Source: Actinomadura_C alba
GTDB lineage: Bacteria; Actinomycetota; Actinomycetes; Streptosporangiales; Streptosporangiaceae
Reading direction: 5' to 3'
Assembly (NCBI RefSeq): GCF_039530285.1
Contig: NZ_BAAAOK010000009.1
Span: 310,001-374,000 of the forward strand
Length of the DNA stretch: 64,000 bases
The translations under genes were made by a program, and so were the position numbers. Under the pieces are notes generated by a model. That model made no database searches, was not told where the DNA came from, and saw only the letters and a program-made list of their open reading frames with translations. Shown piece after piece: positions 54,414 to 62,796 of the stretch. Position 1 is the stretch's first letter. The number at the start of each line of letters is the position of its first letter.

Positions 54414-55712
54414 TCAGCCGAGTCCGGCGAGGGGCGGGGCTCCCTCCGACCAGGTGAGCACCCGTACCGCCTTGCCGACCTCGGTCCGGGGCACCGCGCC
54501 GGCCGGCAGGACGCGCACGTCGGCGCGTACGCCGAGCCGGTCGGCCAGGGCTCCCTCGACCTCCGCCTGGACTCCGTCGCCGCCGGACACCTGCTCACAG
54601 GCGACGATCAGCCGGGTGGGGCCGCGCCGGTCCATGACGATCACATAGTGGGGCGCCAGCCGGGGGTCGCTGAGGAGCTCCTGCTCGACCTCGCTGGGGT
54701 AGACGTTCACCCCTCGTACGACCAGCATGTCGTCGCGGCGGCCGAGCACCTTGCTCATCCGCACCAGCGTGCGCCCGCACACGCAGGGCTCCCGCGACAG
54801 CGTCGCGATGTCCCCGGTGCGGTAGCGGAGCAGCGGCAGCGCCTCCTTGGTGAGCGTCGTGAACACGAGCTCGCCGGGCCGGTTCTCGCCGGCGGGCTCG
54901 CCGGACTCGGGATCGACGGTCTCGACCAGGAAGTGGTCTTCCTGGACGTGCAGGCCGGCCCCCGCCTCGACGCACTCGACCGCGACGCCGGGGCCGAGGA
55001 TCTCCGACAGGCCGTAGATGTCCAGGGCCTTGAGGCCGAGCAGTTCCTCGATCTGCGTCCGGAGCGCCTCGCTCCATGGCTCCGCACCGAAGATCCCCAC
55101 CTTGAGCCGCAGACGGCCCGGCTCGATGCCGGCCTCCATCGCCGCCTCGCCGAGCCGCACCGCGTACGTCGGCGTGCAGGTGAGGACATCGGGCTCCAGG
55201 TCCACGAGCAGCCGCAGCTGACGGCTCGTCATGCCGCCGCTGAGCGGCACCACCGTCGCGCCGAGCTCGACCGCTCCCTGGTGGATGCCGAGCCCGCCGG
55301 TGAACAGCCCGTAGCCGTACGCGTTGTGGATGACGCTGGACGGGCTCGCGCCCGCGCAGACCAGCGAGCGGGCGCACAGCCGCGCCCAGAGGGCGAGGTC
55401 GGCGCGCGTGTAGCCGACGAGCGTGGGACGGCCGCCGGTGCCGCTCGACCCGTGGATCGCGACCACCTCTTCGCGGGGCACCGCGAGCATCCCGAGCGGG
55501 TAACTCGACCACAGATCCTGCTTGCCGGTCGTGGGCAGGCGCGGCAGAGAATCGAGCTCGACGTCCCGCCCCGAGGTGACCCCGCCCGCGCGCAGCCGGC
55601 CCGCCTGCTCCCCACCGGCCTCCAGCAACCGGTCGACCAGCCGCCGGAGGAGATCCGTCTGCAGTGCCGCACGCTCGTCGTGCGACATCGCCTCAGCCCG
55701 GGGTTCGTACAT
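54414..55712 (-). CDS. Phenylacetate-CoA ligase-like adenylate-forming enzyme (PaaK family)
   Basis: 432 residues from ATG 55712, with GGAGGAAG just upstream fixing the start. ANL superfamily: the phosphate loop is HGSSGTGGRPTLVGYT, the acyl site includes NAYGYGLFTGGLG, the adenine motif is DIYGLSEILGPG, and the hinge/Asp region is LPLLRYRTGDIATL. The cysteine-rich segment CVCGRTLVRMSKVLGRRDDM is typical of PaaK. Usual substrate is phenylacetate or another aryl acid, but no other paa genes are present, so the substrate is open. It is a single-gene unit or linked to the methyltransferase gene 107 bp upstream. Confidence 0.87.
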   Translation of the reverse strand: MYEPRAEAMSHDERAALQTDLLRRLVDRLLEAGGEQAGRLRAGGVTSGRDVELDSLPRLPTTGKQDLWSSYPLGMLAVPREEVVAIHGSSGTGGRPTLVGYTRADLALWARLCARSLVCAGASPSSVIHNAYGYGLFTGGLGIHQGAVELGATVVPLSGGMTSRQLRLLVDLEPDVLTCTPTYAVRLGEAAMEAGIEPGRLRLKVGIFGAEPWSEALRTQIEELLGLKALDIYGLSEILGPGVAVECVEAGAGLHVQEDHFLVETVDPESGEPAGENRPGELVFTTLTKEALPLLRYRTGDIATLSREPCVCGRTLVRMSKVLGRRDDMLVVRGVNVYPSEVEQELLSDPRLAPHYVIVMDRRGPTRLIVACEQVSGGDGVQAEVEGALADRLGVRADVRVLPAGAVPRTEVGKAVRVLTWSEGAPPLAGLG

Positions 55713-55819
55713 GGCTTCCTCCGCAGGACGCTCGCGATCAGCTGATCGTAGAGTCAGCGCGACCCTCAGGCCAGAGGCGGCGACGGCAGGCCTGCCCCAA
55801 GGAGCCGAGGCCAGCGTGG

Positions 55820-56494
55820 CTAGGGCCGTGCCGGTCCGGCGCTCGCCCGCACGTAGAGCCGGCGGGTGGGGTACTCGCCTTCGTACGGCTCCCGGACGTG
55901 CTGCTCGACCGAACCGAACCCGGCGGCCTCGACCATCGCGCCCAGTTCGCCGGCCGACATCAGGGTGGCGCGGACCCGTACCGCATGGCCGAGCCACCCG
56001 TCGGTGTCGAGGATCCCTTCGCCGACGTGCACGGCCAGCAGCAGGGTGCCCTCGCCCGACAGCGCGCGGCGGAACTCCGCCAGCGCCTTTGGGACGCGCT
56101 CTCGCGGTAGGTGGATGACGGAATAGAACGCGACGATCCCGGCCAGCGACCCGTCGCCGGCCGGCAGGTCGCACATGTCCGCGACGCGGAACGGCAGGCC
56201 GGGTTCGCGCTCCCGGGCGACCGCGACGGCCCCCGGCGACAGGTCCGTTCCAACGGCGTCGACCCCGCGATCGGCGAGGTACCGGGTGATGTGGGCGGCC
56301 GGGCCGCACCCCACGTCCCAGACCTGGCCCCGGCCCGCGACGGCCGATGCGAAGCCATCGAGCAGCTCACGGTCGAAGGGCTTGGCCGCGAGCTCGTCCG
56401 AGAACATCCGCGCATAGTCGGCCGCCACGACGTCGTACGTGTGCGCGATGTCTGGCCAGCCGGCGGCCTCGGCCTGCGGCGGTTCCTGGATCAC
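55820..56494 (-). CDS. Class I SAM-dependent methyltransferase
   Basis: 224 residues. Rossmann methyltransferase (Methyltransf_11/25 type): motif I QVWDVGCGPAAHITRYLA, acidic end of strand 2 VGTDLSPGAV, motif II MCDLPAGDGSLAGIVAF and motif III FRRALSGEGTLLLAVH. The N-terminal IAHTYDVVAADYARMF is usual for small-molecule or lipid methyltransferases. No substrate indicated by neighbours. Confidence 0.87.
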   Translation of the reverse strand: MIQEPPQAEAAGWPDIAHTYDVVAADYARMFSDELAAKPFDRELLDGFASAVAGRGQVWDVGCGPAAHITRYLADRGVDAVGTDLSPGAVAVAREREPGLPFRVADMCDLPAGDGSLAGIVAFYSVIHLPRERVPKALAEFRRALSGEGTLLLAVHVGEGILDTDGWLGHAVRVRATLMSAGELGAMVEAAGFGSVEQHVREPYEGEYPTRRLYVRASAGPARP

Positions 56495-56560
56495 GCCGGG
56501 CAGCCTAGCCGCACTGCCCTCGCCGGCCGGGCTCCGGCGGCCCCTGTCGGTCGCTGCCGC

Positions 56561-56890
56561 TCAGGCGCCGAGCGCCTTCTCGAGCTGCTGCTTGGTCATC
56601 GACGACCGGCCCTTGATGTTCTTCTTGCGAGCCTCGGCGTAGAGCTGTTCCTTGGTACGGCCGCGCGGACCGGGCCGGCCCGATCGCTTGCCCCCGCGCC
56701 GCTGTGGCGACATGTCCTCGGTCGAGGTCTTGCTCGCCTGCTTGCTCTCGCCCGCCTGCGCCCGGATCTTGTTCACCGTGCGCGCCGCCATCTCCTCGGC
56801 GCGCTCCTCACTGACCCCGCGCTCCTTCTGCGACTCCTTGATGTGCTCGTACTGCCGTTCGCGCTTGTCACTCCACGCCCGCTGCGGCAT
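56561..56890 (-). CDS. Small basic protein with Rho_N/SAP-like C-terminus (so-called plasmid stabilization protein)
   Basis: 109 residues, highly charged. The N-terminal half (RQYEHIKESQKERGVSEERA, EMAARTVNKIRAQAGE) is a helical ChaB/Cox-like segment common in actinomycete proteins annotated as plasmid stabilization protein. A Gly/Arg linker follows. The C-terminal TKEQLYAEARKKNIKGRSSM, then TKQQLEKAL, is a LEM/SAP-like Rho_N helix pair that binds nucleic acid. There is no evidence of a plasmid here. A stress-linked DNA-binding role is inferred. Confidence 0.75.
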   Translation of the reverse strand: MPQRAWSDKRERQYEHIKESQKERGVSEERAEEMAARTVNKIRAQAGESKQASKTSTEDMSPQRRGGKRSGRPGPRGRTKEQLYAEARKKNIKGRSSMTKQQLEKALGA

Positions 56891-56995
56891 CGCGTTCTCC
56901 CCCCGTCGATCATTGGCGTCCCGGCCGGGGCCGGTCTCTAACAGGTCTCCCGGTCTCGCAGGTCTCGTCTTTCAAATACCCGTGTTCCCGCTGTA

Positions 56996-57037
56996 CTCGT
57001 GCCTCGTGCCTCGTGCCTCGTGCCTCGTGCCTCGTGC
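56996..57037. repeat. CTCGTGC heptamer repeat (six copies)
   Basis: Six perfect tandem heptamers followed by a degenerate GTGCCTCGCGTG stretch, in the gap between the STAS gene end (57057) and the small basic gene start. A slippage-prone microsatellite. Confidence 0.9.
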
Positions 57038-57056
57038 CTGGCGTGCCTCGCGTGGC

Positions 57057-57485
57057 TCAGTCGGCGACGGGCCCCGCCTGCTCACGGCCATTGGAGTCCG
57101 GTCCGTCGCCCCCTGAGCCGTTGGAGTCCCGGCTCTGCGGAACGCGCTCGACGGCCTGATCAATGGTGGGGTAGGTGGGAATCAGACGCTGCACCCCGGT
57201 CGTGTGCAGCAGCCGCATCAGCCGCTCTGGAACGGCCGCCAGGCTGAGCGAACCACCGGCGCCGTGCAAGCTGCGATAAAGGATGATCAGGGCGTTGAGC
57301 CCGCTGGAGTCGCAGAAGGGAACCGCGGACAGATCGAGTACCACGTGGGTGTGGTCGCCGGCCGCGGCCTGCGTGGCCGGACTGAGACGCTCGCTGGTGA
57401 ACAGGTTCAGCTCGCCGGTGACGGTCACGATCGCCGCCGCCCCACTGGTGCGGGCCAGGCTGACGTTCAGGTCATCACGATGCAC
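57057..57485 (-). CDS. STAS-domain anti-sigma factor antagonist
   Basis: 142 residues from GTG 57485, with AAGGAC 6 nt upstream; a longer opening to 57584 has no better start. SpoIIAA/RsbV-like: VTVTGELNLFTSERL, then HVVLDLSAVPFCDSSGLNAL, where the Ser in DSSG is the phosphorylation site, then GVQRLIPTYPTIDQAVE. The last 20 residues are polar, Gly/Ser-rich. It would bind an RsbW-like kinase and be reset by a SpoIIE-type phosphatase; candidates of both kinds occur in the window but are not linked to it. Confidence 0.9.
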   Translation of the reverse strand: MHRDDLNVSLARTSGAAAIVTVTGELNLFTSERLSPATQAAAGDHTHVVLDLSAVPFCDSSGLNALIILYRSLHGAGGSLSLAAVPERLMRLLHTTGVQRLIPTYPTIDQAVERVPQSRDSNGSGGDGPDSNGREQAGPVAD

Positions 57486-57763
57486 GTGTTGTCCTTTCGT
57501 CCAGCGACCGAATAGGGGTCGGCACGGCGTCCGTATCCTGCTCAGACTGAGCAGGCCGGGGTCGGCCATTGGTCGCCCCGCCACCGGATGCGAAGTGATC
57601 CGGCCGGCAGGCGTTCCCGCCGCGCCCCGGGACCTCGACCGGTTTCCCGCCGGTTACGGACATCGGCTCCACGTAGCCCTGATGCCCGCCATGTGGCATG
57701 TGAACCACGATGGGCAAGCGAACCACTACAGACCGGCGAACCCCGGCGTTTACTCCCCGGCGT

Positions 57764-58357
57764 TCACTCCCCGGCGTTCCGGCCGGCGGGGTCGCGGTCG
57801 CGGCGGTACGCCGGGGTGAGGCCGCGCAACATCAGCTCCAGCCAGCGGCTGCGAGCGCGGGCATCGATCTCGTGGCCCGGCATGGTGGTCAGCAGCAGGG
57901 CGATGTCGGCACTCGTGACGTCGGGATGCAGGTCGCCGTCCTCATGGGCGGCGGCGATGAGGCGATCGAGGCCGGCCCTGGCCCGCTTCCGCTGCTGTGC
58001 CTGGTCGTCACCGTTGATCCCCAGCGCGGCCGCCGCGCTCTTGACGGCGCGGTCCTCACCGCTGACGTCGACGAGCTCGGTGAAGACGGCGGTGATCTCC
58101 TCCAGCGCCCGGCCGCCGGCGTGAACGCGGTCGACCGCCGCCTCGACCGAGTCGACGACCCGGGTGGTCCGGTCGGTCAGGGCCGCCGAGATCAGGTCGG
58201 CCTTCGTCGGGAAGTGCCGGTACAGCGTGCCGACGGCCACCCCGGCGGCCTCGGCGATCTCGTCCATGCCCGCGCGGGGCCCGTACCGGGCGATCTGGGC
58301 GCGCGCCGCCTCCAGGATGCGGGCGCGGTTACGCGCGGCATCGGCGCGCAGACCCAT
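57764..58357 (-). CDS. TetR-family transcriptional regulator
   Basis: 197 residues from ATG 58357. The N-terminal helix-turn-helix (RILEAARAQIARYGPRAGMD, EIAEAAGVAVGTLYRHFPTK) is a textbook TetR domain; the C-terminal ligand domain is variable. Two palindromes upstream (58403-58441) are probably its own operators. No adjacent efflux pump or enzyme gene is divergent within 270 bp except asnB (58635), so the regulated partner may be elsewhere. Confidence 0.92.
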   Translation of the reverse strand: MGLRADAARNRARILEAARAQIARYGPRAGMDEIAEAAGVAVGTLYRHFPTKADLISAALTDRTTRVVDSVEAAVDRVHAGGRALEEITAVFTELVDVSGEDRAVKSAAAALGINGDDQAQQRKRARAGLDRLIAAAHEDGDLHPDVTSADIALLLTTMPGHEIDARARSRWLELMLRGLTPAYRRDRDPAGRNAGE

Positions 58358-58402
58358 GGCACACCATCCTTTACCTGCGGTTTCCGCGGCGGCCGAACAA
58401 TA

Positions 58403-58441
58403 TGAACTATAGTTCATCATAGATTGTGAACTGCGGTTCAC
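58403..58441. promoter_or_regulatory. Twin palindromic operators upstream of the TetR gene
   Basis: TGAACTATAGTTCA (58403-58416) and GTGAACTGCGGTTCAC (58426-58441) are both perfect palindromes sharing the GAAC/GTTC half-sites, with centres 24 bp apart. They lie 46-84 bp before the regulator start in an AT-rich patch. This is a typical TetR autoregulatory arrangement. Confidence 0.78.
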
Positions 58442-58634
58442 CATCTGGCGAGTGATGACGGCCGCCACACGATCCGTCCGATGCGCTCAGCTCGCGCGGC
58501 CCTTCTCAGCTCGCGCGATCTCCTCCGCCACCGCTCGCTCACCGCAACGTGAAGACCAGGTAGGTGTGCGGCGCCGTGTCCTGAGGAGCCGCGCTTTGTG
58601 CCACCTGGTGACAGTGCGAAGGGACGAGAGATAA

Positions 58635-60500
58635 ATGTGCGGAATCACCGGCTGGGTGAACTTCGAACGTGATCTGAGCCGCGAGGGACAGGTCGTACAG
58701 GCGATGACGGACACCATGGCGTGCCGAGGGCCGGACGACGAGGGCACCTGGTTCGCACCGCACGCCGCCCTGGGCCACCGGCGGCTGGCCATCATCGACA
58801 TCGAGGGCGGCCGCCAGCCGATGATCCTCGACGAGGACGGGCGCACGCTGGCGGCGATGACCTACAGCGGCGAGGTGTACAACTTCCGCGAGCTGCGCAC
58901 CGAGCTCGAAGGGCACGGTCACCGGTTCCGCACCTCCAGCGACACCGAGGTGGTCCTCCACGCCTACCAGCAGTGGGGCGAGGACTTCGTCGACCACCTC
59001 AACGGCATGTACGCCTTCGCCATCTGGGACACGCGCACTGAGGAGCTGCTGCTCGTACGCGACCGGATGGGGATCAAGCCGCTGTACCACTACCCGACCC
59101 CGCACGGCGTCGTGTTCGGGTCAGAGCCCAAGGCCCTGCTGGCCAATCCCGAGGTCGACGCCGTCGTGACCACCGACGGCCTGCGCGAACTGCTCGCCTT
59201 CGTGAAGACCCCGGAAAGGACGGTCTTCGACGGCATGTACGAGGTCCGTCCCGGCCAGATCGTGCGCGTGAGGCGCACGGGCATCACGAAGCGCCGCTAC
59301 TGGCGGCTGGAGGCCCGCGAGCACACCGACGATCTCGACACCACCGTCCGCACCGTGCGAGAGCTGCTCGACGACATCGTCGACCGGCAGCTGATCTCCG
59401 ACGTTCCCCTGTGCTCGCTGCTGTCCGGCGGGCTCGACTCCTCGGCCGTCACCGCCCTCGCCGCCAAGGCGCTGAGCGCGCAGCACGCCGGGCCGATCCG
59501 GTCGTTCTCCGTCGACTTCGTCGGTTACACCGAACACTTCAAGGCCGACCCGCTGCGCACCACCCCGGACACGCCGTACGTCCACGAACTGGCCGAGTAC
59601 ATCGGCGCCGACCACACCGACATCGTGCTCTCCACCGCCGACCTGATGGATCCGGCCGTACGGCGGACCGTGCTGCGCGCGAACGACGCACCCAACGGCA
59701 TGGGCGACATGTACACCTCGCTCTACCTGCTGTTCCGGGCCATCCGGAGCCGGTCGACGGTGGCCCTGTCCGGAGAGTCGGCCGACGAGGTCTTCGGCGG
59801 CTACCGGTGGTTCCACGACACCGAGGCGGTCGAGACCGACACCTTCCCGTGGCTGGCCGCGATGTCGTACAGCCTGCGGGCCGACGACGACACCGGCTCC
59901 AGCCTGCTCGCCCCGGGCCTGGTCAAGCGGCTCGACCTGCCGGGTTATCGCGCGGAGAGCTACCGCGCCGCGCTGGCCGAAGTGCCCTACCTCGACGGCG
60001 TCACCGGACTCGAGCGCCGGATGCGGGAGATCTGCTACCTGCACCTCACCCGGTTCGTCCAGGTGCTGCTCGACCGCAAGGACCGCATGAGCATGGCCAG
60101 CGGCCTGGAGGTACGGGTGCCCTTCTGCGACCACCGGCTCGTCCAGTACGTCTTCAACACCCCGTGGTCGATGAAGACCTTCGACGGCCGGGAGAAGAGC
60201 CTGCTCCGCGCCGCCGCCCGCGACATCCTGCCGGAGTCGATCCTCCAGCGGCTCAAGAGCCCGTACCCGTCCACCCAGGACCCGACGTACGAGCGCGCAC
60301 TGCGCGACGAGCTGGGCAAGGTGCTCGCCCAGGAGAACGCGCCCGTACGGAGCCTGATCAACGTGGACCGCGCGCACGAGGTGCTGGAGGACCGGGTCGG
60401 CGCGATCAGCCTGGACCGGTACCGCCGGAACATCGAGCTGGTGCTCCAGCTCAACATCTGGCTGGAGGACTACGACCTGAAGCTCGACCTCACCGGCTGA
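58635..60500 (+). CDS. asnB: Asparagine synthetase (glutamine-hydrolysing)
   Basis: 621 residues. The N-terminal glutaminase starts with the catalytic Cys2 (MCGITGWVNF), which fixes the start, and has CRGPDDEG and SGEVYNFRELR. The synthetase domain has the PP-loop SLLSGGLDSSAV and SGESADEVFGGYRWFH. RFVQVLLDRKDRMSMASGLE and EVRVPFCDHRLV follow. It makes Asn from Asp, or could amidate a secondary metabolite. Its last 31 bp overlap the end of the convergent geosmin synthase gene. Confidence 0.95.
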   Translation: MCGITGWVNFERDLSREGQVVQAMTDTMACRGPDDEGTWFAPHAALGHRRLAIIDIEGGRQPMILDEDGRTLAAMTYSGEVYNFRELRTELEGHGHRFRTSSDTEVVLHAYQQWGEDFVDHLNGMYAFAIWDTRTEELLLVRDRMGIKPLYHYPTPHGVVFGSEPKALLANPEVDAVVTTDGLRELLAFVKTPERTVFDGMYEVRPGQIVRVRRTGITKRRYWRLEAREHTDDLDTTVRTVRELLDDIVDRQLISDVPLCSLLSGGLDSSAVTALAAKALSAQHAGPIRSFSVDFVGYTEHFKADPLRTTPDTPYVHELAEYIGADHTDIVLSTADLMDPAVRRTVLRANDAPNGMGDMYTSLYLLFRAIRSRSTVALSGESADEVFGGYRWFHDTEAVETDTFPWLAAMSYSLRADDDTGSSLLAPGLVKRLDLPGYRAESYRAALAEVPYLDGVTGLERRMREICYLHLTRFVQVLLDRKDRMSMASGLEVRVPFCDHRLVQYVFNTPWSMKTFDGREKSLLRAAARDILPESILQRLKSPYPSTQDPTYERALRDELGKVLAQENAPVRSLINVDRAHEVLEDRVGAISLDRYRRNIELVLQLNIWLEDYDLKLDLTG

Positions 60501-62767
60501 TCGGGGGTGTGCGGTCGCCGCGCGGATGTCGAGATCCGCGCCGCGGCGGTACCCAACCCGGTGGGCCGGAACGAGAAATTCGACGGCACCGGCACCCGGC
60601 CGCGGCGTAGTAGCTCGGCCTCGGTGTACCGCGCGCATCTGCGATGCCATTCCAGGATTCCCGACATCCATTCCTTGAGGTGGTCGGCGTGGCGAGTGAG
60701 AACCCGGCGGACCGTTTCGCTCAGCTCGAAATCTTCGAACAGCGCCGGCAGGTCGCCTGCGACGATGTGCTCGAACTGTTGCATCCTTGTCGTCATCAGG
60801 TCGGCCACGATGTCTCGTGCCTTCATCCGGTCCACGTCCAGGAAGTTCTCCACCACCAGGACGAGGTTGTGCGCCTCACCCTCGAACTCGATCTCCTTTT
60901 GGTAGGAGAACAGGTCATTGGTGAAACAGGCGTAGTCCTGCGCCGCGGTGTCGAGCTCACGCATGACCCGGGTCTGATAGATCTCCGGTGGCACTACATC
61001 AGAGTGCGCGAGCCGGGCCAGGCTCATCGTCATATCCGACCCGAAGGTCTTGCGGCGCATCTCAACGTAATCGATCGGGTCGGGGATGCGGTGCTGGGCC
61101 TGGTTGGCCAGCTCCCACAACCAACTCGTGGTCATGTCCTCCACGGCTGTGCGGAACACCCGCCGGGCGGACGCCGTCATCGGACCCGTGGTACGCCGCC
61201 ACAGATCCGCCAGGCCCCGCTCGACCTGGTTCACCGGCTCGGGGACCGGGCCGGCCTCGATGTCCAGCGGCATGAACGCGGGCAGTCGTTCGGTACAGAG
61301 CTTCGCGCCCGCGAGGTCGCGGGTGGTCCCGAACACCAGAGGGAAATAGTCGTCGCCATAGGTTCCCCAGGCCAGCCAGTCCGAGGACAGGTTGAGCTGA
61401 TCGGGGCTCGCGTCGGCGTGGATCATCGCGGCGCAGTGTGCGAAGTCGAAGCCGATGAAGCGGCGCTCGTCCCACACCCCGCCGAATTCCACACCGGGCA
61501 CGGAGTCGAACATGCCCATCCGCCGCGCCCAGCCGACCGCGTATCGTCGCGCGGCGTCCAGATGGGGGCTGGTACGGAACGGGTACGGCATGTGGAACTC
61601 CGGCAGTGGCAGATGTCCCACCGGCCGGGACGGCGGACCGGCCTGAGCGCGGGATCTGCGTCGCAGCCCCAGCCTCTCCGCCGCTCCAGACGGGGAGAAC
61701 GCCGGTCTGGCGGCGGTGGTGCCCAGTCCGGTCGGGCCCCTGAGCACACCGGAGGAGCCCGAGGCGGCGCCGTCGTTCATGTACCGGCTGGATCTCGCGT
61801 GCCACTCGTGCCCGCCGGCCTGCCAGTCCTGTAGTCCCTTGACGTAGGCGGCCACCCCGGTCTGCTCATGAGCGGGCACGGCGTGCTCGACGAACAGCCC
61901 GGGAACCTCGGTCAGCGCCGTGTTCTCGAACTGCTGCAGGCGGGAGGTCAACAGGTCGTTGACGAGGTCGGCGGCCTCCTGCGTCGAACAGCCGAAGAAC
62001 CGCTCGAATACCAACACCGCGTTGGAGTTCTCCCCCTCCTCCTGAACCTCACGCTGGTAGGAGAAGAGGTCGTTGCGCAGGTGCACCCCGTCCGAGAACG
62101 TGTCCGACAGGACTTTCATCGGCCTGGTCGCGGCAAGCCTGTCGGGTATCTCCGCACCGACCGCGTACTCGACGAGATTCGCCGACCATGGCGCTCCACC
62201 GACCCTCCGCCGCATCTGCACGTACTCGATCGGGTTGGCGATCCGGCCACGGTCGATGTTGTCCAGTTCCCACATCGACTCCACCATCAGGTTGTGCGTG
62301 CTGGTGGTGAAGCGCCGGCGCCACCCGTCCGACATCGCCGGTACGGTGCGCTCCCACAGATCCGCCAATCCCACCTCGGCCGGATTCGTCGGCTCCGGCG
62401 GCGTCTCACCGTCAACGGTCATGAACAGTTCGAGACGGTCGAGATGGGCCTTCGCGCCCGGGAGGTCTCGGGAGTACTTGAAGTGCTCGAGAAAATGATC
62501 GTCGAAGAAGAACACCCAGATGTACCAGTCGGTGATCAGATCCAGGGCCGGGCCGTCACAGTCCGGATGGGTATAAGCGCACATGAGGGGATAGTCCATC
62601 CTGGCCAGCGCCTGGTCGTCCCAGATGACGCCACCACCCGGCTTGGGCGCATCGAGCATGCCCATCCGCCGGGCCCAATCCGTACTGTGCAGACGGGTAC
62701 GTTCCAGATGGGAATTGATCCTGGCCGGATGCGGCAGGTAGAAGTCGGGCATTGTGAAGGGCTGCAT
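60470..62767 (-). CDS. geoA: Geosmin synthase (germacradienol/geosmin synthase, bifunctional)
   Basis: 765 residues from ATG 62767 (MQPFTMPDFYLPHPARINSH). Two terpene cyclase domains. The N-terminal domain has the Mg motif DDHFLE (89-94) and NSE motif NDLFSYQREVQEE, and makes germacradienol from FPP. The C-terminal domain has DDYFP and NDLFSYQKEIEFE, and fragments germacradienol to geosmin. This pair of motifs is diagnostic for geosmin synthase and unlike one-domain 2-methylisoborneol synthase. A disordered linker (about 345-395) and the C-terminal tail each carry PTGLGTxAAR. It is the last gene of the encapsulin-prenyl synthase operon. Confidence 0.94.
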   Translation of the reverse strand: MQPFTMPDFYLPHPARINSHLERTRLHSTDWARRMGMLDAPKPGGGVIWDDQALARMDYPLMCAYTHPDCDGPALDLITDWYIWVFFFDDHFLEHFKYSRDLPGAKAHLDRLELFMTVDGETPPEPTNPAEVGLADLWERTVPAMSDGWRRRFTTSTHNLMVESMWELDNIDRGRIANPIEYVQMRRRVGGAPWSANLVEYAVGAEIPDRLAATRPMKVLSDTFSDGVHLRNDLFSYQREVQEEGENSNAVLVFERFFGCSTQEAADLVNDLLTSRLQQFENTALTEVPGLFVEHAVPAHEQTGVAAYVKGLQDWQAGGHEWHARSSRYMNDGAASGSSGVLRGPTGLGTTAARPAFSPSGAAERLGLRRRSRAQAGPPSRPVGHLPLPEFHMPYPFRTSPHLDAARRYAVGWARRMGMFDSVPGVEFGGVWDERRFIGFDFAHCAAMIHADASPDQLNLSSDWLAWGTYGDDYFPLVFGTTRDLAGAKLCTERLPAFMPLDIEAGPVPEPVNQVERGLADLWRRTTGPMTASARRVFRTAVEDMTTSWLWELANQAQHRIPDPIDYVEMRRKTFGSDMTMSLARLAHSDVVPPEIYQTRVMRELDTAAQDYACFTNDLFSYQKEIEFEGEAHNLVLVVENFLDVDRMKARDIVADLMTTRMQQFEHIVAGDLPALFEDFELSETVRRVLTRHADHLKEWMSGILEWHRRCARYTEAELLRRGRVPVPSNFSFRPTGLGTAAARISTSARRPHTPDQPVRSSFRS
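60520..60541 (+). terminator. Possible asnB terminator inside the geosmin synthase 3' end
   Basis: GCGCGGAT-GTCGAG-ATCCGCGC is a perfect 8-bp stem 20 bp after the asnB stop, lying within the C-terminal codons of the convergent gene. Confidence 0.4.
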
Positions 62768-62796
62768 AACCGTGCCTACTTCGCGCTGGGTCGAGT

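Noticed and set aside
58452..58634. Small + strand frame between the TetR gene and asnB
   Set aside because: No ribosome binding site or domain, Arg/Ser-rich; it is more likely the asnB leader.
60470..62767. 2-methylisoborneol synthase
   Set aside because: The protein has two cyclase domains with DDHFLE and DDYFP plus two NSE motifs, which is the geosmin synthase layout.
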